NCBI RefSeq assembly: GCF_017896165.1
Contig: NZ_JAFCNB010000019.1
Span: 1-64,000, forward strand
Length of the DNA stretch: 64,000 bases
Source of the DNA: Microbispora oryzae
Lineage (GTDB): Bacteria > Actinomycetota > Actinomycetes > Streptosporangiales > Streptosporangiaceae
Direction: 5' to 3'
A program made the position numbers and the translations under genes. Shown here in pieces: positions 15,186-22,543 of the stretch (position 1 is its first letter; each line of letters begins with the position of its first letter). Below the pieces are notes generated by a model. It ran no database searches and was not told where the DNA came from. It saw only the letters and a program-made list of their open reading frames with translations.

Positions 15186-16043
15186 TCAGTCCTTGGTGAT
15201 GAGTGCCTGGGCTTCCGCGACGCGGAGCGGGAACGAGGTCGATCGTGTGATCGGCGGCAACGTGCCACCGGTCCCGCCCGAGCCGGTCCACGTGCCGCTC
15301 CACGAGACCGTCACTGTGACTCGGTAGGCGTTCCCCTGCCCCTGACGGAGCGACGGCTGGAGGTACCTCACCGCGCAGGTCGGCTTCTGGCGGCTCGCGG
15401 GGAGCTCCGGGTTGTACGGCGTGCCGGGCCCCTGGCAGGTAACGGGTTTGCCGCCGTCACCCGGGTCAACGGTCATCTTCTGGGGGCGTGCTGTCGCCTG
15501 TGCCCAGACGCCGGCCGTCTCCACCCGCTTGCGCTTCGGGCTCCACTCCCCCTTGGCCAGATAGACCCACTCGTCCAGGCCGACCAGGCCGGTGGAGCCG
15601 CGCGGCGGAGCGGTGAGGACCTTCGGCTCACGCACCGGGATCGTCGCCCACGCCTGTCGAGCCAGTTGAGCGGGCGTCACGCGAGGAGCTCCGGGCGCGC
15701 GATCGGGAACCCAGCGGACGTCGCGGAAGCCGTCGGAACACTCGATCAGGTAATAGGCGCCCTTGCCCTTAGGTACGCCTCCGGGGCTCGACGCCGGATC
15801 GACCCATTCCAGGCCGCCGTTCTTCATGCCGTCGGCATGCCAGGGTGTGTAGGAACAGGTGACACCGGGCCCACGGTGAGCCGCACTCGCGCTTGTGACC
15901 TGCTGTCCTGAGTGCGGATCTTTGTCGGCCGTCAGGACATAGCCCAAAGGCGACGTCTGAACTCCGTTGTTGTCCAGTGGTGGCGAAGGCGTGAGCATCG
16001 GCACAGCGGGCAGCACGCTCGCGATCAGGATCCGGCTGAACAC
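15186..16043 (-). CDS. Secreted or anchored protein of the Tad locus
   Basis: 285 residues. A hydrophobic start (RILIASVLPAVPML) could be a signal peptide. The body has cysteines in CSYTPW, IECSDG, TCQGPG and TCAVRY, suggesting disulfides outside the cell. Proteins of this kind recur in actinomycete Tad loci, sometimes annotated as ATP/GTP-binding, but no P-loop is visible here. It overlaps the lipoprotein gene by 19 bases upstream and ends 3 bases before the CpaB-like start. Function unknown. Confidence 0.7.
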   Translation of the reverse strand: MFSRILIASVLPAVPMLTPSPPLDNNGVQTSPLGYVLTADKDPHSGQQVTSASAAHRGPGVTCSYTPWHADGMKNGGLEWVDPASSPGGVPKGKGAYYLIECSDGFRDVRWVPDRAPGAPRVTPAQLARQAWATIPVREPKVLTAPPRGSTGLVGLDEWVYLAKGEWSPKRKRVETAGVWAQATARPQKMTVDPGDGGKPVTCQGPGTPYNPELPASRQKPTCAVRYLQPSLRQGQGNAYRVTVTVSWSGTWTGSGGTGGTLPPITRSTSFPLRVAEAQALITKD

Positions 16044-16585
16044 GACTCCCTCACATGCTCAAGAGTCGAGACCTTCCACGCCCCCTCAACCAAGAGCAGC
16101 GTCGCGACGAGATGGGTGTTCTCGCTCCCGTGAAGGACCCGCTTCGAGGTCTTCTCGTCCATCTGCCCGGTATTGCGGTTGTCCTGACAGTCGTGCAGCG
16201 TGGCCTTCTGCCCCTTGACCCTGATGTCGAAGGGGTGGAACACCGGCGTCCCCCACGTGAATCTTCCGCCGGCCCGAAGCGCGACGATGCCGCGGAGCAT
16301 TCTGCTCAGCAGGGGTTCGGTCGCGAACGGGGCGATGATCGGCTTGCGCTGCCCGTCAGGGGTATGTTCGGCACGCCGACCCGCGGAGTAGATGCCCTTG
16401 TAGGCGGCAAGCACCGCCTCCTCCGCCTTCTCGGTAGGCGTAGTGCCCGGCTGCGGTGAGACGGTCGTCGAAGCCGTGGGAGACGGCTGCGGTAGTGCCC
16501 CCTCGTCTGCCGCACAAGCCGAAGCCGACAGCGCGAGAACGACCAGCGCAAGCCGTTTCGAATATCGACAGACTGTCGCCACCAC
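16025..16585 (-). CDS. Putative lipoprotein, first gene of the Tad operon
   Basis: 186 residues from GTG at 16585. The N-terminus (RYSKRLALVVLALSASACA) is a basic-hydrophobic signal ending in a lipobox-like SAC, followed by a Pro/Ser/Thr-rich linker. The mature part looks like a small cone-shaped domain with a possible disulfide (HDCQD, then ESCSAG at the end), as in NTF2-like accessory lipoproteins. It is the promoter-proximal gene; the operon promoter should lie in 16586-16700. Confidence 0.7.
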   Translation of the reverse strand: MVATVCRYSKRLALVVLALSASACAADEGALPQPSPTASTTVSPQPGTTPTEKAEEAVLAAYKGIYSAGRRAEHTPDGQRKPIIAPFATEPLLSRMLRGIVALRAGGRFTWGTPVFHPFDIRVKGQKATLHDCQDNRNTGQMDEKTSKRVLHGSENTHLVATLLLVEGAWKVSTLEHVRESCSAGS

Positions 16586-17046
16586 CAGCGCCCTTTACTT
16601 AAAGCAATCAGATCATTGCGGAGAGCTACAGGCTAGATGGCGAATTTCAGCGAGGCCAGAGGAGAGAACTAACCAGTAGGACACATTGAGGTAGCCCCAG
16701 TGAGCGACCTCCACCAGGGAAAATGTCCTTATCGGCCTATGCCGTCAACTATCGTGCATCTGCCTCTGTGCCCGAGAAATAGGGGGTTCGAGGTGACCCT
16801 CGGTGCTCAGGTCCTGGGCGCTAATGGCGTGGGGCCGAGGCCGTGGCGTCAACAGCAGGGCCGGCACGCCTGCCGTGCCTGTTCAGCAGCGCTACTGTCC
16901 GTGCCGCCCATGAGCGATAGCCAACCGCGCGGCGACGCCGCCGGGGAGCGCTCACTGGGTCTGCATCTGTGCAAACCACTGTGCATTCCGCCCTGCTCAA
17001 CGTCATGGCCTTACCGCAAAGACCTTGCACAACTACGCTGCGCTAT
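16586..17046. other. Divergent regulatory region between the Tad operon and the HTH/TPR regulator
   Basis: 461 bases without a supported gene. Next to the Tad side, CTTTAAGTAAAG is a short palindrome (minus strand, about 16592-16605) and a possible promoter or operator. Next to the regulator side, bases 16910-17046 are duplicated in inverted orientation at 19443-19580. It contains the tandem CTGTGCA motif listed separately. Confidence 0.5.
16967..16985 (+). promoter_or_regulatory. Tandem CTGTGCA operator-like motif, copy 1
   Basis: CTGTGCA at 16967-16973 and again at 16979-16985, 12 bases start to start, about 60 bases before the regulator's ATG. The same pair is kept in the inverted copy at 19505-19523 although the surrounding DNA has diverged, which suggests that it is a bound site. 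Autoregulation by the regulator is inference. Confidence 0.55.
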
Positions 17047-18438
17047 ATGGAGCGTCAGCCCAATACCCGGCTCGCGGACGTCATCGACCAGGCCGGTGTC
17101 TCCCACCTCGGCCTGGCCAGCCGTATCGGCCAGGTCGCCAAGGAATGGCGCGTGCCTGTACGGCCCTCCCATACGCAGATCGCACGATGGATCGAAGGCC
17201 AGAAACCACGAGGCATCACCGCTGCTCTGATCGCTGAGGCGCTCAGCCGCAAGCTCGGTCGCCGGGTCACCCTGGCGGACATCGGGCTGGAAGGCAGCAC
17301 CACCTCACCGGAGATCGGGCTCAACGTCTCTGATGTCCCCGCCGATCTCGTCGACACGTTGGCTCAGTTGATTTCCGCTGACGCGCAGCGGCGAGAGTTT
17401 CTGCGAAGCGCGGTGAATGTAGGGGCCCTCACCCAGGCGGCCTTCGGATGGCTACTGTCCAGTCCGGCCCAGCCTCCGAGTGGATCGGCGGGTCGCAGGG
17501 TGGGGATGAGCGACGTCGAAGCGATCCGCTCCACCACGACCATGTTCGCCGATCTGGACAACCGTTTCGGCGGCGCGCACGCTCGCTCGGCCGCCCTTCA
17601 ATACCTGCTCGACCAGATCGTCCCGCTGCTGAACGGCACGTACACCTCCGCCGTCGGACAGTCGCTGTTCAGCGCGGTTGCCGAGTTCTGCCTGTCCGTG
17701 GCGTGGATGGCCTACGACAGCGGCTGGCACGGCCTCGCCCGCCGCTACTTCCTGCAGGCGCTTTCTCTGGCCCATCACGCCAACGACCGGATGCTCGGCG
17801 CCAGCATCCTGTCTGCGATGTCCCATCAGGCCACTTACCTGGGCGAATACCGCGAGGCCGTCCATCTTGCTCGCGCTGCGCAGCACGATGTGAAAGGCCG
17901 AGCTCCCGCACTGCTCAGAGCGCAGTTCGCCGCGATGGAAGCCCGCGCCGCCGCCAACCTCCCCGACGGGGCTGGGGAGTGCCTCAAGGCTCTCGATACC
18001 GCCGCGAGAGCGTTCAACGAGCACAGGCCGGGCGAGGAGCCTGAGTGGATCGCGTACTTCGACGAGTCCGAGCTGGCGGACGAGTACGCGCACTGCTTCC
18101 GGGACCTGGGGGACGCCAGGGAGTCATACCGCCATGCCACCCACTGCCTGTCCGTCTACGAAGCCAGTCCGGCCGCAGGAGGCTACGCACGCAGCCGGAT
18201 CTTCTCGCGGATCGTGCTCGCCACCAGTCTCGTCGATCAGGGTGACGTGGAGCAGGCGTGCCACATCGCCGTACGAGTCCTGCCCCGGATCCAAGAAACG
18301 GCGTCGACCCGCTGTACCGCGTACCTTCGTGACCTGCAAAACCGCATGAGTGCTCACAGCGATCACCCAGCCGTCATCGACTTCACCGAGCAGGCCCGGC
18401 CTGTGCTGCGAGGTCGTCGACTCCGCGCAGCTCAGTAG
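17047..18438 (+). CDS. NsdA-type HTH plus TPR transcriptional regulator
   Basis: 463 residues from ATG at 17047. The N-terminal 75 residues form a helix-turn-helix (SHTQIARWIEGQKPRGIT) of the type seen in actinomycete NsdA-like regulators. A short linker (DAQRREFLRSAVNVGALT) follows, then a helical TPR-like region from about 165 to the end (WHGLARRYFLQALSLAHHAND; YLGEYREAVHLARAAQ). Such proteins control secondary metabolism or development. The 3' end overlaps the convergent kinase gene by 7 bases. Its promoter region and first 30 codons exist as a decayed inverted copy upstream of that kinase gene, and two fragments of the same family lie at 29.1 and 45.1 kb. Confidence 0.85.
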   Translation: MERQPNTRLADVIDQAGVSHLGLASRIGQVAKEWRVPVRPSHTQIARWIEGQKPRGITAALIAEALSRKLGRRVTLADIGLEGSTTSPEIGLNVSDVPADLVDTLAQLISADAQRREFLRSAVNVGALTQAAFGWLLSSPAQPPSGSAGRRVGMSDVEAIRSTTTMFADLDNRFGGAHARSAALQYLLDQIVPLLNGTYTSAVGQSLFSAVAEFCLSVAWMAYDSGWHGLARRYFLQALSLAHHANDRMLGASILSAMSHQATYLGEYREAVHLARAAQHDVKGRAPALLRAQFAAMEARAAANLPDGAGECLKALDTAARAFNEHRPGEEPEWIAYFDESELADEYAHCFRDLGDARESYRHATHCLSVYEASPAAGGYARSRIFSRIVLATSLVDQGDVEQACHIAVRVLPRIQETASTRCTAYLRDLQNRMSAHSDHPAVIDFTEQARPVLRGRRLRAAQ

Positions 18439-19322
18439 GGGTGCCAGTGCCGCGGCCTGTCCGGCTCCTTCAGGTCGGCGATCCTGCGCCGTACCTCGGC
18501 AGCGATCTCTTCGCTGTCGCCGGCCTTCTGCGCCAGCCAGCATGTCATCCGCAATTCTCGGACAGCGCGCAGCACCTGGTATCGAGGCAGTCGCGTCACG
18601 TCGAATCCGTACACCTCGCAGAACCGCTCGTACTCGGCGTCGGTGTGCCACCCCAGATCCCGGTAGACCGCCGTGATCGCCAGGTCCCACTCAGGCGGTC
18701 CCCAGCACAGCCCTTCCAGGTCGAACAGCACCACCTCGCCGGAGGATGTCCTCAGCACATTGCCGATGTTGGCGTCGCCGTGGATCACCGCTCGCGGTAG
18801 CACGTACGCTGCATCGGCGAGATCCTCGCGCAGAGTACGGGTCAGCGTCCGCAACGTCAGACGATCGGCTGCCGTGAGAGCGGGCGCGGACTCTATTCGC
18901 TCATCCAGTCGCTCAAGCGGTTCCAACTCGGGCAACGCGAGGTTAGGCGGAGGCCGAAGGGCGTGTAAGCGTCGCAACACCGCGGCGAGGTCAGCCGGGA
19001 CAGTCCAGTCGCCCTCCACCGCGTGCCACAGAGACACCACCGTTCCGGCTGCGAGGTACGGTTGCTCACCCTCCAGGGGCCGGGTAACCGTGAGTCCCTC
19101 AGTCGTCAGCCACCGAGCGATCTCAACCTCACGGCGAGACGAATCCAGGCGATCGAGGCTCCTGGCAACGCGGGCGATGATGTGTCCGTCGGCCAGCCGC
19201 AACACGGCGCGATCCCCGATACGGACAATCTCCGGATCCTGATCATCGACGCCAGCACGCCGCGCAGCCTCACGTGCAGCCTCGACAGCGATATCAGCGA
19301 ACAACCGGGGCCGACCACCCAT
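18432..19322 (-). CDS. Aminoglycoside-phosphotransferase-family kinase
   Basis: 296 residues from ATG at 19322 with GAAGGAAAG upstream. Protein-kinase-like APH fold: VIHGDANIGNVL is the catalytic Brenner-type motif (Asp then Asn), and VVLFDLEG is the metal-binding DxE/DFG equivalent. The N-lobe has RIGDRAVLRLADG and HIIARVARS. Substrate unknown; many actinomycete members modify small molecules rather than give resistance. It converges on the HTH/TPR regulator (7-base overlap of the ends), and its own 5' region derives from that regulator's promoter. Confidence 0.85.
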   Translation of the reverse strand: MGGRPRLFADIAVEAAREAARRAGVDDQDPEIVRIGDRAVLRLADGHIIARVARSLDRLDSSRREVEIARWLTTEGLTVTRPLEGEQPYLAAGTVVSLWHAVEGDWTVPADLAAVLRRLHALRPPPNLALPELEPLERLDERIESAPALTAADRLTLRTLTRTLREDLADAAYVLPRAVIHGDANIGNVLRTSSGEVVLFDLEGLCWGPPEWDLAITAVYRDLGWHTDAEYERFCEVYGFDVTRLPRYQVLRAVRELRMTCWLAQKAGDSEEIAAEVRRRIADLKEPDRPRHWHPY

Positions 19323-19344
19323 CAGATGCTTTCCTTCGTTCCGC

Positions 19345-19580
19345 TCACCGCACGCACTGCTCGCGGCGACTGGCCAGGCCGAGGTGGGGACGCCAGCCAT
19401 TTCGATGACGTCGGCGAGCCCGATTGCCGGGCTGACGATCCATAGGCCGCAGCGTAGTTGGGGCTCCGTCCCTGCAGTAAGGCCCTGGTGGCGGGCAGCT
19501 CGAATGCACAGCGGTTTGCACAGATGCAGAGTCGCTGAGCGCTCCCGGGCGCCGTTCCCGAGCGGTTGGCTGTGGGTCAT
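19345..19580 (-). pseudogene. Inverted, decayed copy of the regulator's promoter and start
   Basis: On the minus strand this stretch aligns with 16910-17145 of the plus strand. The distance from the outer ATG to the regulator start codon is 137 bases in both copies (19580 to 19443, and 16910 to 17047). The copy encodes a 32-codon frame (19443-19345): MDRQPGNR, a frameshifted middle, HLGLASR back in register after a +1/-1 pair, then a stop. It ends 22 bases before the phosphotransferase ATG. It may serve only as a leader and promoter for that gene. Confidence 0.75.
19505..19523 (-). promoter_or_regulatory. Tandem CTGTGCA operator-like motif, copy 2
   Basis: Inverted counterpart of the pair at 16967-16985: TGCACAG at 19505-19511 and at 19517-19523, same 12-base spacing, now upstream of the phosphotransferase gene. 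Conservation of both heptamers within a diverged copy argues for function. Confidence 0.5.
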
Positions 19581-19739
19581 GGACAACACGCACAGCAGTT
19601 CGCTGCTGGACGAGAACGGCGCGGCACTGCCCTTGCCGTTCACGCGGCGGGCTCAGCCGGCCCGTCGCCATCCGCACCCCACGGCCTGATGGGAGCAGAG
19701 CCTCCCCCCGGCGTCTGACACGCCCATCGGAGATCGTCT

Positions 19740-20132
19740 ATGTCAACATCCCACCCCGCGGCGGAGCCCTTGGAGGCGCTGGCTGAGGAGTTGCGAAGCC
19801 GGAACTTCTCCGCTCGACTCGTCGCCCCTCTCAATCGCATCCCCCGGCTTCAGGTGATAAACCCCGCGGCTCCGGCGCTTACGGAGCAGGTTCTCGCCAA
19901 GCCCGATCCAGACGGAGCCTGGCACTACTGGTTCCCGTGGCCGGCGCTCATCGCTGCTGTCGACGACATCCCGACTGCGGCCGATCGCATCGAACGCGTC
20001 CTCGCCGAGGTCGGCCGAAACACCGGCGGCGCGCCTGGAGCCGACGCCCCCGAAGGCCTCGCCTCGTCCGCCCGTACCTGTTCAGGAGAACTACATGGCA
20101 TACCTGACTGCCTCGAAACCACCGGGGCGTGA
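19740..20132 (+). CDS. Small hypothetical protein 1 upstream of the lanthipeptide genes
   Basis: 130 residues. ATG at 19740 with GGAGA upstream. Contains LEALAEELRSRNFSARL and WHYWFPWPALIAAVDDIPTAADRIERVL, a pattern I recognise as a widespread small actinomycete family, often next to HTH/TPR regulators, but without a known function. The last 13 codons overlap the next gene, whose start is well supported, so the two are translated in different frames over 38 bases. Confidence 0.7.
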   Translation: MSTSHPAAEPLEALAEELRSRNFSARLVAPLNRIPRLQVINPAAPALTEQVLAKPDPDGAWHYWFPWPALIAAVDDIPTAADRIERVLAEVGRNTGGAPGADAPEGLASSARTCSGELHGIPDCLETTGA

Positions 20133-20418
20133 AGAGTCCGCCGCTCGGCAGGTGGACACCCACCTCGCGGCCACGCACAACATCCGTGGCGGGCAGATCC
20201 ACACGTACCGAGGGGTCGCGCTCCTCCGCCTCGGCGACCTGTCCGTCTGGTTCCGTGCGGGGAAGATCTCCTGGAGCACCGGAGAGCTCGGTGCGGACGG
20301 CAAGCCCGAGACGATGACCTTCCTCCTGCACGAGACCGCGCAGGCGGCCGTCAAGATCGCCCAGCGCTACCGGGAACTTCGCGGACACGTTGGCCTTCAC
20401 GCGGTACGGATCGGGTGA
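20095..20418 (+). CDS. Small hypothetical protein 2
   Basis: 107 residues from ATG at 20095, with AGGAG about 6 bases upstream inside the preceding gene. Mixed alpha/beta composition (VALLRLGDLSVWFRAGKISW). No family recognised. Overlaps the next gene as GTGA, so genes 2 and 3 form a coupled pair with gene 1. May be accessory to the regulator/kinase pair or to the peptide cluster; a hairpin at 20819-20864 separates it from the latter. Confidence 0.65.
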   Translation: MAYLTASKPPGREESAARQVDTHLAATHNIRGGQIHTYRGVALLRLGDLSVWFRAGKISWSTGELGADGKPETMTFLLHETAQAAVKIAQRYRELRGHVGLHAVRIG

Positions 20419-20750
20419 ACGTGTCGCTGCTCTGGCTTGTGCTGTGCCTCAAGGGCATTTGGCCACCTCGGGCGGGTGCCACCACGACGCTGCGGTTCCG
20501 ACGGGTGGGGGCCGACGGCCAGCCGCAGGAGTACCGGTTGAGTGTCGCCGATACCGGCGCACGCGAACGCTGGACACAGGGCGACGACGTACTGCATGAC
20601 GGAGCCGCCCTCATGGACGACCTCCCGATGCAGTGGTGTGACATGCGCGTGCAGGAGCTGATCGACACTGGCTGGGAGTTCGCCGGCGTGAACGTCGACA
20701 TCGCGTCGCTATCCAGCCGAGCCCCGACGAGCGAAATCGCCGCCCCATAG
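20415..20750 (+). CDS. Small hypothetical protein 3
   Basis: 111 residues from GTG at 20415, sharing GTGA with the preceding stop. The frame is clean with good codon bias. Features are a hydrophobic, Trp-containing start (SLLWLVLCLKGIWPP), a strand-rich centre (TTTLRFRRVG) and a polar end. Unknown function. Last of the three small genes; followed by a strong GC hairpin. Confidence 0.55.
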   Translation: MNVSLLWLVLCLKGIWPPRAGATTTLRFRRVGADGQPQEYRLSVADTGARERWTQGDDVLHDGAALMDDLPMQWCDMRVQELIDTGWEFAGVNVDIASLSSRAPTSEIAAP

Positions 20751-20818
20751 CCCTCGGCGGCGCGGTCGAGTGCCCCTCGCCCACAGGGCAGCCCCCGTCT
20801 CCCGCACCGTCGAGCATC

Positions 20819-20864
20819 CGGCCCGGCCCAGAACGTACCCGCATGCAACGCCTGGGCCGGGCCG
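20819..20864 (+). terminator. Strong GC hairpin between small genes and lanthipeptide operon
   Basis: Perfect 13-bp stem (CGGCCCGGCCCAG at 20819-20831, CTGGGCCGGGCCG at 20852-20864) with a 20-base loop. There is no T-run, as is common in actinomycetes. It probably ends the three-gene transcript stopping at 20750; it could also act as a leader structure for the methyltransferase gene starting at 21019. Confidence 0.65.
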
Positions 20865-21018
20865 TGGACGACGCGGCGTCAGCTCGTGCCGGCGCCCCCG
20901 CAAGACCGGGCGCGTACGGCCTCAAGGTTTGGCGAGAAGGCCACATGGCCCGTGCCGAGGGACCACGATCACCGGGGCGGCGAGCCCGCTGCCCCGTCAA
21001 CCAGTGAAGGAAGCGCTG

Positions 21019-22227
21019 ATGACTACACCGCCTATGGACCCGGCCGATATCGCAGCCTCGCTGCGGGCCGCCATGGTGCGCGAGCTGCGCGAGATGGACG
21101 CGGTCACATCCGAGTCCGTGGCCGCGGCCCTCGCCACCGTACCCAGGCATCTATTCGCAGTGGGGGAGCCGCTGGAGGCGGCCTACGCGGCGAACAGCGC
21201 CTTGGTGATCAAGCGGAACGCGAGCGGCCTGGCTCTGAGCTCTCTGTCGGCCGCCCACATCCAGGCGGTGATGTTGGAGCAGGCCGAGATCGAACCCGGC
21301 ATGCGGGTCCTGGAGATCGGCTCGGGCGGTTACAACGCCGCCCTGATTCAGGAGCTCGTCGGCGCTGCCGGAATGGTCGTCTCGGTCGACATCGACCCCG
21401 ACATCGTTGAGCGCGCCCGCACCTGCCTCAAGACAGCCGGCTACGACCGTGTCGAGGTGGTGCTGGCCGACGCCGAGAACGGTGTGCCGGAGCAAGCGCC
21501 GTACGACCGGATCATCGTCACCGCGGGGGCCTGGGACATTCCCCCGGAATGGGTGGACCAACTCTCCAAAGTCGGCAGGATCGTCGTCCCGCTGCGGGTG
21601 AGAGGGCGGACCCGCACCATCGCCTTCGACCGCAGCGACGACGTCCTGGTGAGCCGCAGCTACTGCCTTTCAGCCTTCGTACCGATGCAGGGGTCCGGTT
21701 CGTTCAGCGAGCACATCGTGCAGCTCGCCGAAGGGGTCGTGCTGCAGGTCGATGAAGAGCCACAGCGGTTCGACGTCGAGGCGCTGCGGCAGGCACTCGA
21801 CTCCCCCAGGCTGGAACGCTGGTCAGGAGCGGCCTTCGACCTGCCCGATGAGCTGGAGCTGTTCCTCCTCACCAACGCGCCGCAGGTCGCCATGCTGCAC
21901 GCCAGCGAGGAACTGGTTACGCAGGGGCATTTCGCCCCCTCGGTGACGAGAGGCGTTCCTGCCCTCATCAGCGGCGGCAGCTTCGCCTACCGGACGAAAC
22001 GGCCGAACGAGGACACCGGCGGCTTCGAAAGCGGGGTCTTCGCTCACGGCCCCGAAGCCGAAGCCGTCGCCGCGGAGTACGTGGAACTGCTACGGCGCTG
22101 GGCGAGCGACCACCGCCGCCGCGGTGCCGCGCGCATCCAGTACATCCCGAAGACCGCCCGAACGAGCCTCCCCTCCCGAGGGCTCATCAGCAAGCGGCAC
22201 GGAGCCGTCGTCGTCTCCTGGCCCTGA
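21019..22227 (+). CDS. FxLD-system PIMT-like O-methyltransferase
   Basis: 402 residues from ATG at 21019 with AAGGAAG upstream. Homologous to protein-L-isoaspartate methyltransferase: an N-terminal helical part (VAAALATVPRHLFAV, AYAANSALVIKRN), SAM-binding motif I (MRVLEIGSGGYNAALIQEL, about residues 95-113), SVDIDPDIVERA, and YDRIIVTAGAWDIPPEW. The extended C-terminal half is specific to the FxLD lanthipeptide system. In related class I clusters (OlvSA type) the enzyme methylates a core Asp, leading through a succinimide to isoaspartate. The precursor gene follows after 58 bases. Substrate assignment is inference from position and family. Confidence 0.88.
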   Translation: MTTPPMDPADIAASLRAAMVRELREMDAVTSESVAAALATVPRHLFAVGEPLEAAYAANSALVIKRNASGLALSSLSAAHIQAVMLEQAEIEPGMRVLEIGSGGYNAALIQELVGAAGMVVSVDIDPDIVERARTCLKTAGYDRVEVVLADAENGVPEQAPYDRIIVTAGAWDIPPEWVDQLSKVGRIVVPLRVRGRTRTIAFDRSDDVLVSRSYCLSAFVPMQGSGSFSEHIVQLAEGVVLQVDEEPQRFDVEALRQALDSPRLERWSGAAFDLPDELELFLLTNAPQVAMLHASEELVTQGHFAPSVTRGVPALISGGSFAYRTKRPNEDTGGFESGVFAHGPEAEAVAAEYVELLRRWASDHRRRGAARIQYIPKTARTSLPSRGLISKRHGAVVVSWP

Positions 22228-22285
22228 AGCGCCCGGCTCCAACAGGGAGAACCGGGAACCCTGCACCACCACGAAGGAGGTTCTC

Positions 22286-22462
22286 ATGTCCATCCAGATC
22301 GAGAACGCACCGGCTACGCAGGCCGGAGAGGAGGACTTCGGGGAGTGGGACCTGGACGTCTCGATCGTCGAGTCCGGCCCGGCCGCGGACAAGCTCATCC
22401 GGATGACCGACGACGGCTGCGGAACGACCTGCCAGTCCGCCTGCTCGACCACCTGCCCGTAG
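22286..22462 (+). CDS. FxLD-type lanthipeptide precursor
   Basis: 58 residues, with the strongest binding site in the region (GAAGGAGG, 5 bases before ATG). The leader is acidic and holds EWDLDVSIVESG, the FxLD box with Trp where Phe is usual. The C-terminal part, TDDGCGTTCQSACSTTC, has four Cys (45, 49, 53, 57) and Thr/Ser partners (T41, T47, T48, S51, S54, T55, T56) suited to (methyl)lanthionine rings. Asp43-Gly44 is the likely site for the isoaspartate-forming methyltransferase. The cleavage site is not evident, and no protease gene is in the cluster. Confidence 0.9.
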   Translation: MSIQIENAPATQAGEEDFGEWDLDVSIVESGPAADKLIRMTDDGCGTTCQSACSTTCP

Positions 22463-22493
22463 GCGCTGACGCCCCGACCCTCTGAAACCCCGG

Positions 22494-22521
22494 GCGCCCG
22501 GTCGCCGCGCCGGCCGGGCGC
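22494..22521 (+). terminator. Attenuator-like hairpin after the precursor gene
   Basis: Stem GCGCCCGG (22494-22501) and CCGGGCGC (22514-22521) with a 12-base loop, between the precursor stop and the LanB start. Partial terminators at this point are usual in lantibiotic operons, giving more precursor than enzyme mRNA. No T-run. Confidence 0.5.
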
Positions 22522-22543
22522 TTCCCATCTCCGGGAGCGGCAC

